This document shows, piece by piece, positions 49,701 to 58,600 of a stretch of 64,000 nucleotides of DNA. How positions within the stretch are numbered: the stretch's first letter is position 1; the number at the start of each line of letters is the position of its first letter. The DNA is taken from assembly GCA_022605955.1 (NCBI GenBank), contig JAKCOZ010000003.1:10921331-10985330 (forward strand), read 5' to 3'. The position numbers and the translations under genes are program-made. Under the pieces are notes generated by a model, which saw only the letters and a list, made by a program, of their open reading frames with translations, made no database searches and was not told the origin of the DNA. Source of the DNA: Rallus limicola. Lineage: Eukaryota > Chordata > Aves > Gruiformes > Rallidae.

Positions 49701-52418
49701 GTAAGTATCTGCTACAAGGACAGTGCTATTTGCTTTGTAAGCATATTGTTTCCTTCTCTCTTACTCTTTTCTCTCCATCCCCCTCCTGCAGGGTGTGCAT
49801 GTGAACTCCACGTGCTCTTTGCAATCTTGCACCTCCTCACCTAAAACAATTTTGGATAGAGGCATGGATTCAGATTTTCAATCACACCACACAGGTGCTG
49901 AGCCTTCTGGCAAGCTTCTACCCATAAAATAGCTCTTTGCCACCATGTGCCAGATGTTTTATTGTATGCATACTAGGTTACACTGGTAGATTTCATAAGA
50001 TATAATTCCAGTGGCCCCCAGAGTCCATTGGTCTGATGACATGCCAGTGTATCTGAGATCCAGTTCTCCTGTGAGCTTCCTTTGCCAACCAGAACCTCTT
50101 CCTGCCTTTATTTCCTGTCTATAAAAGTCTGTCTCATCCTCTGTCTTGCCTGTTCCTACAATAAATGCTTTGGGGTAGGAATTGTCCTTCACAACACACT
50201 CAGCACTATGTACAAAGCAACACCCCTAGCCTCCACTCTTTTTTGCTAAGGGCTGAAGTGCTGTGAAGGACAGTTAGTCGAGAATACCTGTGCCATAAAA
50301 CCAGCTCCAGAGGTTGATTTTCAGATCAGTTTCAAATTATGTGGTTATAAGCATGGTGATAAGGAAAGCATTGGTATGTAAAGCATAATTCAGTGGTTAC
50401 AGGGTGGCCCAAATGCCTCAAAGGACATTTTTCTGCAATTCAGAAGGGTTCCTGGAGTGATCTGACATACACTACAAGTCCCACAACACCACAAATTTGA
50501 ATACAAATTGAGGACTGAGCTTGTAAATTCATCAAACCTACATGAGGTATAGTCTCTTTTGCACATCATCTTTGTACCGCTTTGCTTTGACAAACTAAGA
50601 CATTGACAATAAAAGAAAATATTCCTATGACAGCATTCATTTAACAGTCTGAAAAATCTCGAAACATACAAACAATTAAAAACAGTAGAAGTCTCAGGAA
50701 TAAAAAATAGTTTATACAGACCTTGCCATAAGGAGTATCAACATATTTTTCTGTTCTTCCTTCTAAGATATCAGGATCATCCAGGCCAGTTCCACCAATA
50801 ATTCCAATCTTACAATAAAAAGTACATGTTAGTGTTTTTGAGATTAGACTCCATTTAACAGCATGTCAAACAACTAACTGGTCAGCTATAAAATGTATTT
50901 TCTGCTTGAGATGGGGTTAGACTATGGATCAACAAAACATAGTATGCCTAGCAGTTTCCCAGAAAGGAAAGTTCAAATGACCAATTTTAAACAATGGTAT
51001 TTAACTTGCCAATTTCCTACACTGTGGTTCTCATCTTTAAAGATACCAAATTTAAAAAGTTATGAAAAATGCACAAATATGTACCAATTCATCATTTATT
51101 CCAAATAAAGAAATCAACGCCATTAGTTGGGAATGCTTGTAATGAGTGAGAAAAACCTCTGTACAGCTTATTATAACAAAGGCTTCTTGCTGACGTGAAG
51201 TATTTTATTATGGTGTAGTCCATCTTAAACATTGGAACGAAGACTGACTAAAGCAAAAACTAAGAGTTATCACATCAGTAACTACAGGATCAAAAGCATT
51301 TCTCTGATACAAATAATGATCACACTTAAATGCATGTGTTTATCACCTGCTGTTTAGTGAAATTCCTCAAATAGATGGAAACACAAGACACAGAAGCATC
51401 AGTGCAGTAAGTGTTAAGCATTGTCACAGTCAGCTAAAGACCAGTGAACACATCTGTATTCCTCTCTTGCTTTTTGGGGATAATGAGAAGAGGAAAAAGA
51501 TGACATAAAAAAAATCTTTTACTTCAGAGGTAAGCAGCCAGAAGCATGTAATGTACAGTTAAGAGAATAAACCTGCTGTCTCTGTAAAATAGTCACCTTA
51601 TGTCTACACACCAGAACAACCAGCGAGTTACTTCAGCTAAGGAAACTAATTTGTATTTTGGCCAGAACACAAATGCTGAGTTTGTTTGCTAGCTGGCCTG
51701 TTCATCCTTGGCACAGACTGTCACTTTTTCGGGGCTGTTCTTTAAGCACACGGGACAAAAAACCTCTCAGGTGACTTTTTGGCCCCAGCTCGCTTCTGCT
51801 GCAGCTTCGGGACCTGTGCACCCTGCGACAGTTACAAACCCACCCTGGTCCCTCTCACTGACAAACGCGACAGGCTAAGGGGGACTGGGAAGGAAGACCT
51901 GAGGAGCAGAGATCCCTGACTGACATTAAAACAAAAATAAACAATAAAAAAAGAAGGAGCGATTAAATCGTCCCTTGCGGGGCGGCTACTGAAAAGCCAG
52001 CCGGCCAGCCCGTGCAAGGCCCCGCGGCGAAGAGGGCCCAACCTAGGGCGGCAGCATGGAGGTACTGTCCCCGGCACCCCCGCCATGACAGTTCAGCTCC
52101 CGTCTGTCCCCGCGCGACCCGCCATGCTTCTACCTCCCGCCCGTGGGCGGGGCGAAGGGAGGGGCGAGGCGCCGGAGTGTGCCGAGCTTCTAAGAAAGCG
52201 GACGGTGAGCGGCGATTTCGCTCGCGTGTTCGGCGGTGCCAAGGTGGTAGCCGTGTGGTCCGCGCACTTTCTCCCGCTCCACAAGCCCGCAGCCGGCACG
52301 GGAGAGAAGGGAGGGGACGGGCAGGGAGGGGCTGAGGGCTGTAGGGAGCGCCGCCGCTGCTGCTTCTCTCCCAAGCTGAGTCCGCGCTTACCTTCACGGC
52401 CGCTGCGGCGGCGGCCAT
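16761..52418 (-). CDS. MTAP: S-methyl-5'-thioadenosine phosphorylase, complete 8-exon gene
   Basis: MTAP cleaves methylthioadenosine, a polyamine-synthesis by-product, with phosphate to adenine and methylthioribose-1-phosphate in the cytosol, feeding adenine and methionine salvage. Coding exons (minus strand): 52392-52418, 50722-50808, 42562-42620, 40900-41067, 33405-33507, 25650-25889, 24996-25118, 16761-16799. Every intron is GT/AG, phases match, and the sum is 846 nt or 281 residues (human 283). Family landmarks are present: [12 protein letters not shown] with the phosphate-binding Thr at about residue 16, the RHGR motif at 58-61, [24 protein letters not shown] with substrate-contact Met194, and ATDYDCW with Asp218 and Asp220, equivalent to human Asp220 and Asp222. 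The N-terminus is a poly-Ala run. The most divergent part is exon 5 and the last 12 residues. The gene converges on CDKN2, as in mammals. Introns are loaded with CR1 and LTR insertions, but no exon is damaged. Confidence 0.98.
17071..18706 (+). mobile_element. Full-length ERV LTR interrupted by a CR1
   Basis: Starts TGTGAACAAGGGTTTGGTAG and ends GGCCTAAGCCACCACA. The sequence parallels the LTRs at 22241 and 28990, including GTGCAGTGTAATAAATGAG with AATAAA at 18068-18073. After removing the CR1 at about 18129-18580, the length is about 1.18 kb, the same as the other two. No internal viral genes adjoin it, so it is a solo LTR. No matching target-site duplication was found. Antisense to MTAP. 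Confidence 0.88.
18129..18580 (+). mobile_element. CR1 nested inside an LTR
   Basis: Begins near AAGTCCAAAGAAGGGCTACG and ends with TTCTATGATTCTATGA. It encodes the CR1 C-terminal segment [15 protein letters not shown] and [19 protein letters not shown] sequence resumes immediately as TCTCTCCCTGTCTTTGTG, matching TCTCTCCCTGTCTTTATC of the LTR at 28990-30205. Confidence 0.93.
21313..22019 (-). mobile_element. CR1 fragment
   Basis: Antisense CR1 with 3' end CTCATAGAATCACAGAATGG and GGTTGGAAGGGACTCC, running to GTCCTTCTCAGCAGGG. On the minus strand it encodes [20 protein letters not shown], typical of the CR1 C-terminus. 5'-truncated. Sense relative to MTAP. Confidence 0.93.
22241..23413 (+). 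mobile_element. Solo ERV LTR with 5-bp target-site duplication
   Basis: Starts TGTCACGGTTGTGCATAG and ends TTCAACCACCACA. The flanks are CCAGT on both sides (22236-22240 and 23414-23418), an exact 5-bp duplication. Polyadenylation signal AATAAA at 23237-23242. About 1173 bases with no internal gag, pol or env, so a solo LTR left by recombination. Five-base duplications are typical of ERV-L-like integrases; the class assignment is inferred. Antisense to MTAP. Confidence 0.93.
24996..25118 (-). CDS. MTAP: MTAP coding exon 7
   Basis: 123 nt, 41 residues from [16 protein letters not shown] to TNTLHTLK, phase 0. Acceptor tatttctag, donor gtaagtac. Conserved LKENANKA and IPQIGS segments. Confidence 0.97.
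25650..25889 (-). CDS. MTAP: MTAP coding exon 6
   Basis: 240 nt, 80 residues from [20 protein letters not shown] to WKEHEEA, phase 0 at both ends. Holds [23 protein letters not shown] and ATDYDCW, the purine and ribose contacts of the active site. Acceptor tttttcag, donor gtgagtgg. Confidence 0.98.
26562..27683 (-). mobile_element. CR1 fragment split by an LTR
   Basis: Antisense CR1 3' end ATCATAGAATTATAGAATGC at 26562, continuing to about 26859. It resumes after the LTR with AAGCTTTCCTCTAGGACC and GGTACTGGAAAGCTGCTATA, and ends at GTATGGTCTCACCAGATC where the next CR1 begins. Confidence 0.9.
26860..27447 (-). mobile_element. ERV LTR inserted in a CR1
   Basis: On the minus strand it starts TGTGTTCTGGGTTTGTC and ATAGAGTTAATTTTC, and ends in TGACTAAACCACA, the ends of a common avian LTR group. 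It interrupts CR1 sequence that continues on both sides, so it is younger than that CR1. The flanking bases do not form a clear target-site duplication. Same strand as MTAP. Confidence 0.82.
27684..28989 (-). mobile_element. CR1 retrotransposon fragment with reverse-transcriptase remnants
   Basis: 3' end ATCACAGAATCACAGAATTG. The minus strand encodes motif A ([16 protein letters not shown]), [36 protein letters not shown] and the C-terminal [19 protein letters not shown]. The last segment is nearly identical to the CR1 nested at 18129-18580. Internal frameshifts are present. The 5' end stops where the LTR at 28990 starts. Confidence 0.95.
28990..30205 (+). mobile_element. Full-length solo ERV LTR
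   Basis: Starts TGTCACAGTTTTGCACAG and ends GGCCAAACCACCACA, colinear with the LTR at 22241-23413, with AATAAA at 30010-30015. The start has the doubled phrase GGGAGAGAACAGGGGGCTG. No viral genes follow. Flanks ACAGA and TAAGA do not match well enough to call a duplication. Antisense to MTAP. Confidence 0.9.
30853..31185 (+). mobile_element. Short ERV LTR
   Basis: Starts TGTCCTGGTCCTGGACAC and ends GGGGCTGAACCACCACA, about 333 bases. Flanks ACAGA (30848-30852) and ATAGA (31186-31190) match at four of five bases, consistent with an aged 5-bp duplication. Related at its 3' end to the fragment at 5231-5584. Confidence 0.8.
33405..33507 (-). CDS. MTAP: MTAP coding exon 5
   Basis: 103 nt, completing Arg114 then [18 protein letters not shown] and [16 protein letters not shown]. 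The second half is conserved (HIPMAEPFC) and the first half differs clearly from human. Acceptor gcttttctag, donor gtcagtg. Confidence 0.96.
35992..36774 (-). mobile_element. ERV LTR, internally shortened
   Basis: Plus-strand left edge TGTGGTAGTTTAATGCTGGC and right edge ACCTTGCTGCGCAAACCCAC are the reversed ends of the same LTR family as at 17071. It is about 0.78 kb instead of 1.2 kb, so part is deleted. Flanks GACAT and GAAAT match at four of five bases. It lies on the same strand as MTAP, unlike the three long copies. Confidence 0.88.
38608..39235 (-). mobile_element. CR1 fragment, older subfamily
   Basis: 3' end GGATCAGTAAATGGTTGAGG and GAAGATCATCTAGTCCAGCC; the minus strand encodes [20 protein letters not shown] and [12 protein letters not shown]. 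More diverged than the other CR1 copies and lacking the tandem ATTCTATG tail. Confidence 0.9.
40900..41067 (-). CDS. MTAP: MTAP coding exon 4
   Basis: 168 nt, completing Arg58 and ending with AG of Arg114. Contains [15 protein letters not shown], the phosphate-contact region, and [20 protein letters not shown], the signature region of the family. Acceptor atctttgcag, donor gtgggtaac. Confidence 0.98.
42562..42620 (-). CDS. MTAP: MTAP coding exon 3
   Basis: 59 nt encoding [19 protein letters not shown] plus two bases (AG) of the following Arg codon. Acceptor gatttgcag, donor gtaaacg. Identical to the human protein over this stretch as far as I can judge. Confidence 0.97.
42621..50721 (-). other. 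MTAP: MTAP intron 2
   Basis: 8.1 kb intron with one long CR1 (about 45730-48120). 42621-45729 and 48121-50721 are AT-rich and hold no exon, RNA gene or repeat I can support. Intron 1 (50809-52391) becomes GC-rich from about 51960. Confidence 0.9.
45730..48120 (+). mobile_element. Long CR1 retrotransposon copy (endonuclease end, reverse transcriptase, 3' end)
   Basis: The longest CR1 here. In order it encodes the end of the endonuclease part ([20 protein letters not shown]), the linker ([17 protein letters not shown]), the reverse-transcriptase entry ([37 protein letters not shown]), motif A ([14 protein letters not shown]), an intact FADDTKL box and the C-terminus ([19 protein letters not shown]). 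The frame is broken by a one-base loss in PQGSVLG and by stops near 46165, 46265 and 46360. From 46735 on it is the near-identical inverted twin of 12514-13911. Antisense to MTAP. Confidence 0.95.
50722..50808 (-). CDS. MTAP: MTAP coding exon 2
   Basis: 87 nt, phase 0 at both ends: 29 residues from [18 protein letters not shown] to VDTPYGK. Contains the GGTG nucleoside/phosphate-binding loop. The acceptor is tattgtaag and the donor is gtctgtat, which is a weak donor beyond the GT. Confidence 0.97.
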
Positions 52419-52670
52419 GTCGGCAGGAAAGACAGGAACAGGGGTGGGGCGTGAACAACCGGTCCCCCCGCCGGGGCCTGACGCCGCGTGACGTCGCTAG
52501 GGGGCAGCCGTCGCTCACGCTGAGGGGAGGCTGCCCAGCCGCGCCGCCGGGACCTTCTCTGATACCTCCGGCCCGAGGAGGCGTAGGGGAGGCTGGGCAG
52601 CCCCGCGCCGGAGAAGCCGGGGGCGCCCGAGGACCGCGGGGCTGGGAGACGGGTGTCCGGAATGGAGCCC
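51960..52670. promoter_or_regulatory. MTAP: CpG-rich MTAP promoter region
   Basis: A GC- and CpG-dense block surrounds coding exon 1. It contains a GC box (GGGCGGGGC, about 52145) downstream of the start codon in MTAP orientation, and a CRE-like TGACGTCG at 52499-52506, about 80 bases upstream of the ATG. No TATA box is evident. The exact start site cannot be read. Open frames on both strands here are GC-driven shadows. CpG-island promoters often fire both ways, so a divergent transcript toward 53 kb is possible but not shown. Confidence 0.7.
52392..52418 (-). CDS. MTAP: MTAP coding exon 1
   Basis: Encodes MAAAAAAVK, ending GTGAAG followed by donor gtaagc (phase 0). Human exon 1 also ends in AVK, but with SGTTTT where this has alanines. 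The ATG at 52418-52416 was chosen because it gives the same exon end and phase as the family; no upstream in-frame ATG was needed. Confidence 0.93.
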
Positions 52671-52699
52671 GATATATCCGCTCTGCCTAATGCTGATCG

Positions 52700-55600
52700 C
52701 ACAGCTGGTGATCGTTTCGGAAAACGATGAAGAACACACGGTGGAGAACAGCCGCTTGGGGTGAAAGCGGGTTCACCGTGCCTTTGTGTCACAGCATACG
52801 ACATAAATGCTGCCTCCCCCTCTTTCACCCCACCTTGGTGTCGCCTCTCCAGAAGTGGCTATTGCCACCCCGCTATTTCTGACTGGTTCCATACGCTGTT
52901 CCTGCACTTCACTGCCGGCCTCGTCAGAACGTCTTCAGCACGAGACATGAGTATCATCTGCTCTGTAAGCTCTGAAATGTTGTATCAGCCTTGAAATGTG
53001 CTCTCAGTAGAGGTTTTAATACTTTTTTTGGGGGAAGTTTTCATCTTGGAAGTACTTATATTAAGTCAGTGAGGTTGCTGCTACGTTTGAATGCAGTCAC
53101 AGACAGGGTACCCATCCTACTGTCTTTCTAATACTTGTAATCTGCATCTGTACATTTGACTCCCTGTGAGCCTTCTCTGACCGCACATAAACAGAGCGAT
53201 GCTGCAGCTGGTGCGGTGTGCTTTCTTAACTTAGTCTGCAGAAAACTATTCTGTACATGTCTTAGAATAATGGAAATAATTAATCTATTTAAAGGTGTAA
53301 ACATGTGCTAAAAATGTTAACTATTTGCTCAGTCTTGCTAAAAAGTAACGCCCAGATGGTCCATATTTAAGCTAGACCACCTACCAGATTAATGGAGACA
53401 TGGTGATTTATTGACTACCCTCCAGAATTCCTCAATTTGTCAATAGAGCACGGCAGTGTTCCTGGAGCGCCTTATAAAACAGTGCCATGAAGCAAAAAGT
53501 CCTGATGAGTCCTAGACTGCTGGAAATGGCAAAACAAGACCAAAATTCCAGCTGTTACCTATGTGAAAATTCCTAATCTATAGTATTTCTAACTAAGTGG
53601 GAGAGATTTGTTTTAAATTAAAACTCACTTAGCTTAGAAATACAGTATGGCTCAAATGAAGCCTAGTCTTTCAATACCCAAAAATTATTTTGAGAACAAG
53701 CTGGAGAATGTTTTATTTTTATTCTGAAGTACACATACACAGAAGTATGTATATATAGCTCTCCAGCCTAAATACAGGCTTTAAGTGATAGGAAAAAGTA
53801 AGTGTTATATCATTATATATTAATAATTTTAGTATTAGTGGTATTTTTCCTTGTTGCTGCAAGTCCATACTTTCAGGTAGAACATTAATTTACTATAATA
53901 TGATCTTATATTTTGAGAAACATCCCTAGTTTTGATACATATTTTATCACTATAGATAGATAGAAATATTACATGTAAATCTTTCAAAAATAGCCAGTGT
54001 ATTTTTAATTGGAAGTGCTTACTTTTTAAAGCACTTGTCATAGATTGTCTTTAAAGCAACTTAATCAGTTTGAGAAGCTTCAGCCATCCAGATAAGCCTT
54101 TCTCAAGTGCACTCTGTGCTACCTGTGTGTTAAAAAATAAACTGCCGGTAAATGCACACTCAGATTCATCACTGAACATTTTGTTGCCCTATGTTTTGCT
54201 GCAGTTGAAAAAATCTGAGATCAGAGAGCCTGTTCACTGCATACCACGATAAAGATATTCCTGATAATTTAAGGCAGTAGCAGCTAGTTCTGGACTTCTG
54301 GAATTTGCTCTCTGTGCAGCTTTGAACACTTTGCTCTTGTCTTCAGTGTATGCTAGAGGTGTTCATGCACAGCTGAGATGTTTGTCACAGACGTTGACTT
54401 TTTAGTGTAGTTCAAAATGTAAGATGATAGCGATGAGAAATAGACTTTGGAAAATCATAGTTTAATAGAAGGAGAAAGACATGAGAGACGTCACACATTA
54501 GCTTCTTCAGAGCAGTGTATCATAGCTATGATACCATATTAAGCCTGAAATAAATCTTACTTTTCTCATTCTAGGTTGCCCTTTCTGTTGAAGTTATATT
54601 TCTTATTTTCAGTGCACAGAATCTTTTAGTGAATAATTTTTGGCAATTCCTTCTGTTTAATTCTCCTCCATTTTTCCTACACTGAATTGCTCATAAAGAG
54701 CTATGTCAGTTGTGTTGCAGTTTTCTTTTACCACAGTTTTGCTTACCATCAGCTTCTGGTTTTTGTGTCTTTTTGAATATGAGAGCTCACTTTCTAAAAT
54801 GCTCTTTCTTTGAACTCTCAGGGCTGTAAGTCAAAACAGTCCTTCCTTACTCCTGTTCAAAACTTGTGCTAGTTGTTCCTGCACTGGCTGCTCCCATGGG
54901 AGTTTGATTCTGCAGCTGTCCAGAGGGGAACCAGCTTTCCAATTTCATGCTTATGTACTATATGCATTTTGTAGGAGTATTACTTTATATAAAGTATTAC
55001 TCTATTTCCAAGGTAAATCTGAATACAGAGAGCAAGGAGTAAAGCCTACTTATGGTGCATTAATGACACAGATACTTCAAGGAACGTTGAATTGGAAGCT
55101 TAGGTGATGCTTCATTAGATGGGGTTTCCAAAGATGTCTAGTCTGAGCCACTGTTTAAGGCATATTCCAGACAGTGGGTGAACAGCTTATGCACGGAAGA
55201 AGGAGCTGAAAAGCTGTGGTCTTGCAGACATACTAAGTGCCTTTTCAAATTTAATACCATGTTAATTTCAATTTAGCAGTTAACATAATGAGGAAAGCAT
55301 GCATCAATATGAAATTTTGCACTTCCAGTGAGTTCTCGCTGTGTATCAGCAGCTAATGAATTCCCATTACTTGCACTAGCTTACAACCTATGTCAAGCTG
55401 TACATGTGTTTAAGCCTTTTAAATGATTTAACTGATCAGTGCTTTCTGAAAGAAACATTTTAAAGTGCTTTCATTTCTGAAGACAGTATGCACTTGGTCA
55501 CTCAGTTTTGAATAGCTTGAAATGAAAACCCTGTTGTGGGACAGAATCCAGTTCAGCCACTGTTCTGTGACAGGAGACTATGACATAGAGATTCTTAACA

Positions 55601-58600
55601 CAGTGTTTATCACTGTGAGTAGTCAGCTTTCTACACCAAACATTTGAAATTGGAAGTAGGTAATCAAACACTACCCCACCAAACCATAGTCAGGAAAATA
55701 TGGTGAACATGGATGTTTGGGGTGACCATATGCTATTAAAAAGGCACCATTTACAGCATTAGTAGCGAGGTTGCAATTCCATTTATGGCATTAGAGAAAA
55801 CCTTGAAATAAAATGATAGCTTTGTGTTTTCCCAGAGGATGCACTTTGTACTTAATACCGTTTATCTGAATACATATGAATCTTGTAGTGGAGTTGCATT
55901 TCACTTTTTCAAAAATAAACACACAATGACTTGGATTCTCATTTCTCACTGTTTCAGGTGGCTGTCTTCTGGGCAGTGTTTTTCTTGGCTTAATTTAAAC
56001 TAGAGTGTAAGAACTAAGTCTCATTTACACTTTTAGATGCAAAAAGACCTTTAGATGAAAATAAGTAATATACACACCATGTGAAGGCACTTTAAACTCA
56101 AAAGCAAAGTGTGACACTTTATGCCTTCAAGGACTCCTGGTAAAACTCCACAGGTAACAAGTACCTGAAAACCCTGTCCTCCTTATTAGAAGTACTGATG
56201 GGAAGGTCTGAAAATTTAAGCTCCCGTCAGCCACCTAACAGTTTTAGACATAGGGCTGACAAGAGTTTTGAGATCTTGGTCAAATGAACTAAAACATTCT
56301 TTTGAGTGTAAGAAGTACTTCAATTACACAAATAGTACATTATTTAGTTAAGTATAGAAAACAGTCTATATATAAGAAAAAAATTCTTAACAATGCACAA
56401 CACTGGGAGAAGAGGATCTAATGTTGTGGGCAGATAATTAGGATATAATGACCCTTGAGTTTTAATCCCTCTTGTGACATCACAAATGCTCTCCCTGTAA
56501 AGTCCTAATCATGTTGACAGTCAGCTACTTTAAAGGAGTGTTAAGATTATTTAGTGCATATTGTGAAAGTGCTTTGAAGATGAAAAGCAGAGTCTGGAGG
56601 TAAAAGGTCTTACTATTCTTTGTTACAACAAAAGTTGCTGTAAAAAAGTAACAGTTGTGTGTACACATAGCTGAGCTTTGAGTCCCTCATGCTAACATTA
56701 CTTCAAAGAACATTCACATTGAAGAGTGGGGAAACTAAAGGCTCGGTCAAGTTTACCTCTGCAGTTGTTCACAGAGACCTCAGTGTCAAGAGTTCTCATT
56801 ATGCTGCACAGCTTGTAGGCTTTGTTCTTTCTGTCTACAGATTCACAAGGTTCATTTCAACAATGATGGAGTATTGCACACCTGTTTAAAGAAGAACATC
56901 CTCTGTGTCCAATGTCAGCCAAGACTTGACCCAGAGAGGAATCCTGTAGTTACCATATACTCTTAGTGTTAGAACAAATAATTTTTAAGCATAAATGAAC
57001 TTAAAGGCTACTGTGTGGAAGCGTCCAAGCATCATGTTCAGGAATATCTGAAGACTTGTTTCTGATGGTTTATTGCAATACATTACCCAAAGTTTATTGT
57101 TTCTACAGCTCTCTTTTGAAACAGAAAGATCTGAACTCTTGAAAGCATGCCAGCTAACTGAAGAAGTTCAAGCAACCTTTTCCTGAAGTGAAGGTGGCTG
57201 TGCTGTCTTGACATTGTCCTGGACTGACACTTCCCATTGGTCCATCCATTTACAAAATGAGCAGTTGGCTTTTCCTCAGTTTGCACTGAGTGGAAGTATC
57301 TTTATTTTAGCAACACAGAAACAGCATAAAATCCCTTCTTATCTCTAGGAGTAGGTGACCTCATCAGCTTCAAAGCTGTAATGTGCTCCTTGAGCAATAA
57401 ACACCCGTAAGAAGTTGAAGATTGCAGAGTCCACAGACATAGCAAGTCTATGAGTTGTAGATGAAAGAAGGAGAATTTTCTCAGCTTGCAGTTAATTTAC
57501 TGATGTAGTATTTTGGAAAGCTCCCATGCAAAGACATGTGCGCTGCATGTCTCTACTATAAGATGAGAGAGTCAGGTCTGGAACCTTGACATTTGATGTT
57601 ACTGACATGTTACTTCAGAAAATAAAATCCATACCACAATTAAGTAGTCATATTTTTCTTTCTGAGTGCATGGCCTCAAAGGCTCCATTATCTTCAGTGG
57701 TGCTGCAGAGAAAAGGGCACCTCAGATCATAGGGGAGTGCTTACAGAAGATAGGTGCTATTTCAGTTAATACCTGCTCTGATCTGCTAGAATTCAATGTG
57801 TGTGCTTCTCCTTAATACACTCCCCATAGCAATTAATGAGCTTTTGTGCATGAAATATATGAGTGCACCCCTGTCACTTGTGTAAGGATGTGCTACATGA
57901 GCTGCCTCCTCACGTGGCTCTGAGGGAACTTGCTCATCAACATGTTTCTACTTCCAGGAGATTTTTTTTTTAATATAAGCATGAGCTTAGTTCTAAGTTC
58001 ATCACACAAATATTAAAAGAGGAAGAATGAAAAAGACTGACATGAATTTTCTATTGGTTTATATTGAGGTGTAGTTATTTGAACTTCAGCTGGAATTCTT
58101 TTACCCATTCTCCACTTTGACTGTGTCTTGACTTCAGGTGCCTGCCTTGGCTCTATTCAGGCATTGCTTCCGTTTGACTTTGATGATTAAAAGTTAGGTC
58201 CTGGTGATTGTAAACTGCACCCCAGGGGACTGTCCCTGGAGGCAGGGTGACTCAGAGGTGTCTGACGCAAACTACCTCCCTGCTTCCTCCTGGCCGCAGG
58301 CATGCAGGTACTCACTGCATCCTTCGGTTATTACATGCCCATCCCACACAGCCTTGGTGGGGACGGTGAGTAGCAGGAGTGGAGCCAGATCTTCACCTTG
58401 TTCGTGCCTCTGCCTGTTCCCATCAAATGGGCTCGCAGTCCTGTTTCCCTACAGTTAGATTGCTGGTCCAGCAGGTCCTCTATGGAGGTGAATAAGTATC
58501 TGGGCATTTAATGCTTCCTTCTGAGGTTACTTGGTGCTTCTAGCCAACATCTGTCTGTGCTGTGCCAAATAAAATCCACCTCACTCTTTTCTGTGTGTTG

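Noticed and set aside
51963..52418. 151-residue frame starting at the MTAP ATG
   Set aside because: Only the first nine codons are MTAP; the rest reads through the exon 1 donor into GC-rich intron.
52085..52690. 201-residue plus-strand frame over the MTAP promoter
   Set aside because: Arg/Pro/Gly-rich CpG-island frame lying antisense to exon 1, with no recognisable domain.
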